Notes under the pieces: model-generated
Database searches by the model: none
What the model saw: only the letters and a program-made list of their open reading frames with translations
What the model was told of the DNA's origin: nothing
Translations under genes and position numbers: made by a program
Shown here: positions 62,028 to 64,000 of the stretch, in pieces
Numbering within the stretch: the first letter of the stretch is position 1
Layout: the number at the start of each line of letters is the position of its first letter
Source of the DNA: JBLNBN01 sp050260015
GTDB lineage: Bacteria; Bacteroidota; Ignavibacteria; Kapaibacteriales; UBA2268
Reading direction: 5' to 3'
Assembly: GCA_050260015.1 (NCBI GenBank)
Contig: JBLNBN010000068.1
Location: forward strand, 61,397 to 125,396
DNA length: 64,000 nt

Positions 62028-63665
62028 ATGGCAAAATCTAAGGAAAAGAGCGGAGGAAAGCTCTTTATCGTTTCCACACCCATCGGAAACAAAGAAGACA
62101 TCACATTACGAGCTATCAGAACGCTCGAAGAATGCGACCTCGTCGTCTGCGAAGAAATCAAAGAGGGCGCAAAAATTTTGCGCACTATTAACATCTCTAA
62201 AGAGCTCGACAATCTAAACGAGCAAAATGAAGAACAAAAAGCCGGAATGTACGTCGAAATGCTTCGCGAAGGCACGAGCATCGCCGTTATCTCCGACGCC
62301 GGAACGCCCGTCATCGCAGACCCCGGGCTTACTCTGGTTCGCGCCGCCCTTGCGGCCGATATCGATATCGAAGTCGTTCCTGGAACGACAAGCATGATGA
62401 CCGCTCTCGTTAGAAGCGGCTTTAGCACAAAAAGATTCTTGTTCGCCGGTTTCTTAAGCAGGAAGCCCAGCGAACGCAGCGAAGAGCTTGAAAAATTAGC
62501 TAAGGTTCCCGACACAGTTATTATGTTGGACACTCCCTACAGGCTAAACACATTGCTTCGCACCGCCGCGCAAATAATGCCCGACAGGCGGGCTTACCTG
62601 GGGTTGAACTTAACCATGCCCTTCGAAACTCACCATTACGGCACGTTCGCCGAGCTTGCAGAGCGTTTCGCTGAAAAGAAATTAAAAGCCGAATTCGTTA
62701 TTTGCTTTGAAGGCGCTTTTGGCGAAACAGTCGACGCATACGCTGATACGAGAACATCCGCCGTTATTGGAAGAGATGAAGAATTTGGCGAAATAGCCCA
62801 GACCAGGAAGTACGCGTTAGACGCGATAGAAGGCGACGATATATTCTCCGAAATCGATTCCGCCGAAACTACGGAAACCGGGAAGAGGTTCGCCGACTTC
62901 GAAGCCGAAGGCGAGGAGAACAAACCGGAACGCGAACGCGCTCCGGGCAGGGAACACCGCGAAGGCGATAGAAGAAACTATAACCGCGGCGGGGATAGAA
63001 GAGAAGGCGGCGAACGCAGGAGCTACGGCGACAAGCGCGAGGGCGGCGAGCGCCGGGACAACCGCGGCGGGGATAGACGCCAGGGCGCCAATCGCTACGG
63101 CGATAAACGCGAGGGCGGCGAGCGCAGAAGCTACGGCGATAACCGCGAAGGCGGCGAGCGCAGGAACTACGGCGACAAACGCGAGGGCGGCGAACGCAGG
63201 AGCTACGGCGACAAGCGCGAAGGCGGCGAACGCAGGAGCTACGGCGACAAACGCGAAGGCGGCGAGCGCAGGGATAGTCGCGGCGGAAATAGGGGATTTA
63301 ACAGATCCGCTGAACCCGAAGGCGGCGAGCGTAACTACAACGATATTAAATATAACGAAAAAAGTTACCAGGAAAGCAAACCGTACGATAGACCCCAACG
63401 CAAGCCTTACTCGGACGATAGACGCCAGGGCGGCGGTAGATACTCCGACAACCGCGGCGAACGCCGCGATAGCGGAAGAAGAGACGATCGTGGAGCAGGC
63501 AGAAGCGACAACCGCGGCGAAGGTAGAAGCGAAGGCAGGGAAGAATTCCGTAGCCATGACTTCGAAAGATTCGGCTACTCCAATCTCGCTAATAGGCGCA
63601 GCCATAACTTCAAGCCCAAGACCGGCGGCGGACCTAAAAAAGGAAACAGAAGTTATAATAAATAA
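62028..63665 (+). CDS. RsmI-like SAM methyltransferase with long repetitive Arg/Gly-rich tail
   Basis: Residues about 10-235 are a tetrapyrrole-methylase-fold enzyme of the RsmI group (FIVSTPIGNKEDITLRAIRTLEECDLVVCEE, ISDAGTPVIADPGLTLVRAA, VVPGTTSMMTALVRSGF). RsmI methylates the 2'-O of C1402 in 16S rRNA, so the likely substrate is RNA. An acidic linker (about 240-300) leads to a 240-residue tail made of REGGERRSYGDK-like units, RGG, SDNRGE and RRD pieces, rich in Arg, Gly, Glu and Asp and surely disordered. Usual RsmI proteins are about 280 residues and lack this. The tail resembles those of RNA-binding DEAD-box helicases, which is an inference. Confidence 0.85.
   Translation: MAKSKEKSGGKLFIVSTPIGNKEDITLRAIRTLEECDLVVCEEIKEGAKILRTINISKELDNLNEQNEEQKAGMYVEMLREGTSIAVISDAGTPVIADPGLTLVRAALAADIDIEVVPGTTSMMTALVRSGFSTKRFLFAGFLSRKPSERSEELEKLAKVPDTVIMLDTPYRLNTLLRTAAQIMPDRRAYLGLNLTMPFETHHYGTFAELAERFAEKKLKAEFVICFEGAFGETVDAYADTRTSAVIGRDEEFGEIAQTRKYALDAIEGDDIFSEIDSAETTETGKRFADFEAEGEENKPERERAPGREHREGDRRNYNRGGDRREGGERRSYGDKREGGERRDNRGGDRRQGANRYGDKREGGERRSYGDNREGGERRNYGDKREGGERRSYGDKREGGERRSYGDKREGGERRDSRGGNRGFNRSAEPEGGERNYNDIKYNEKSYQESKPYDRPQRKPYSDDRRQGGGRYSDNRGERRDSGRRDDRGAGRSDNRGEGRSEGREEFRSHDFERFGYSNLANRRSHNFKPKTGGGPKKGNRSYNK
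63000..63275 (+). repeat. in-frame 36-bp tandem repeats coding for REGGERRSYGDK
   Basis: Period 36 bases: one unit at 63000-63035, a degenerate region to 63107, then four contiguous units at 63108-63143, 63144-63179, 63180-63215 and 63216-63251 and a partial fifth to about 63275. Units differ at third codon positions (GGC GAG versus GGC GAA; AGA versus AGG), so the protein repeat is kept while the DNA drifts. Confidence 0.92.
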
Positions 63666-64000
63666 AGCTTTACTCTGGTAGTGAAGCGCTATGCCAAAGG
63701 ACGTTCCTTAATTAGGGGCGTCCTTTTTTCATTTAACATTTATCATTGATCATTTATCAGATTAGATATTCGTTAAAAGATGCGCAAGCGCTTGCAACTG
63801 AAGGTATTAGTCATCCTCGCGCACGCGAGGATCCATATAGTCTGAACCTTTGATTAATCTGATTAATTTGATTAATACAAGATAGAGTAGCTGAAAATAG
63901 CGCGCAGGCGCTTGGAAATAAACAGCGCCCGTCATTCCCGACCCCGTTCGGGAATCTAAAGGACATTTTAATTACGCAAAAAGCTTGCAATAACGCGCAA
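63666..64000. other. gene-free stretch: terminator and repeat island E
   Basis: After the methylase stop: an intrinsic terminator (63696-63729), heptamers CATTTAA CATTTAT CATTGAT CATTTAT (63730-63757), GCGCAAGCGCTTGC (63782-63795), an ATCCTCGCG/CGCGAGGAT hairpin (63813-63832), GCGCAGGCGCTTGG (63902-63915), an ATTCCCGA/TCGGGAAT hairpin (63934-63955) and AAGCTTGCAATAACGCGCAA (63981-64000). No ORF is visible; the island may continue past the window. Confidence 0.75.
63696..63729 (+). terminator. intrinsic terminator after the RsmI-like gene
   Basis: AAAGGACG (63696-63703) pairs with CGTCCTTT (63719-63726) and runs into six T ending at 63729. The heptamer array begins right after it. Confidence 0.88.

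Noticed and set aside
63000..63275. Possible CRISPR-like array (regular 36-bp repeats)
   Set aside because: The repeats are contiguous, in frame and code for REGGERRSYGDK; there are no spacers and no cas genes.
62817..63605. 262-residue minus-strand ORF opposite the methylase tail
   Set aside because: It is the Ala/Val-rich mirror of the Arg/Gly repeat tail, without a ribosome site or any known domain.

Overview
The window looks like ordinary chromosome from a Gram-negative bacterium of the Bacteroidota / Chlorobiota / Ignavibacteriota / Kapabacteria (FCB) group. Reasons: lipid A synthesis (fabZ end, lpxA); a short ~286-residue primary sigma factor of the Bacteroidota type; several TTG-N19-21-TAnnTTTG promoter-like sites; two secreted proteins with type IX secretion-like C-terminal domains; a TonB receptor with an N-terminal carboxypeptidase-like regulatory domain; and a GlmU-like sugar nucleotidyltransferase of the kind common in Bacteroidota. 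The exact phylum is inferred, not shown. There is no phage, transposase, CRISPR array or integrase in the window.

Layout: 1-6.9 kb (+) carries the fabZ end, lpxA, etfBA, mtgA, mutS and an outer-membrane-like protein. 6.9-11 kb has a STAS protein (-), a GT9 glycosyltransferase, an FKBP lipoprotein with a GlmU-like enzyme, and a coiled-coil/TPR lipoprotein (-). 11.1-17.1 kb (+) is a tight run phoH-cdaA-pcm-miaA, followed from its own promoter by a fused aroE-aroK gene and aroA. 17.1-24.6 kb holds a secreted protein facing, across a bidirectional terminator, a minus-strand cluster glyS-ctp-sigA-MBL hydrolase-osmC-TPR protein. 24.6-32.2 kb is the loosest part: a small lipoprotein, an acrylyl-CoA reductase-like enzyme, a succinyl-CoA:acetate CoA-transferase, a GT4 enzyme and a T9SS cargo protein, separated by intergenic repeat islands. 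32.2-41 kb has xth, a PAS histidine kinase, a SPOR protein, uvrC, an SDR enzyme and a TonB receptor. 41-50.8 kb (+) has gyrA, a small secreted protein, an MXAN_6640-like metalloprotease, an ABC ATPase, a large protease/propeller/barrel protein and mnmA. 50.7-57.3 kb has two glycosyltransferases and hflX (-), then a PilM/DUF3822-like gene with rsmD and an alginate-export-like porin. 57.3-64 kb has addA (-), initiator tRNA-Met, a DUF456 membrane protein and an RsmI-like methylase with a long repetitive Arg/Gly tail.

Most genes are housekeeping: envelope building (lpxA, mtgA, GT9, GT4, GT2), DNA repair (mutS, uvrC, xth, addA), aromatic amino acid synthesis, tRNA modification (miaA, mnmA) and c-di-AMP signalling. 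The most unusual signals are (1) composite intergenic repeats with a constant order of parts (CATTAAC-type heptamers, then AAGCGCTTG palindromes, then REP-like hairpins), in three places swallowing the stop codon of the adjoining gene; (2) the methylase with a tandem 36-bp-repeat tail; (3) a terminator-like hairpin inside a signal-peptide coding region; (4) a metalloprotease-like/propeller/outer-membrane-barrel fusion; and (5) the shikimate pathway fusion next to a divergent aroA. I saw no clear new multi-gene defence or metabolic system.
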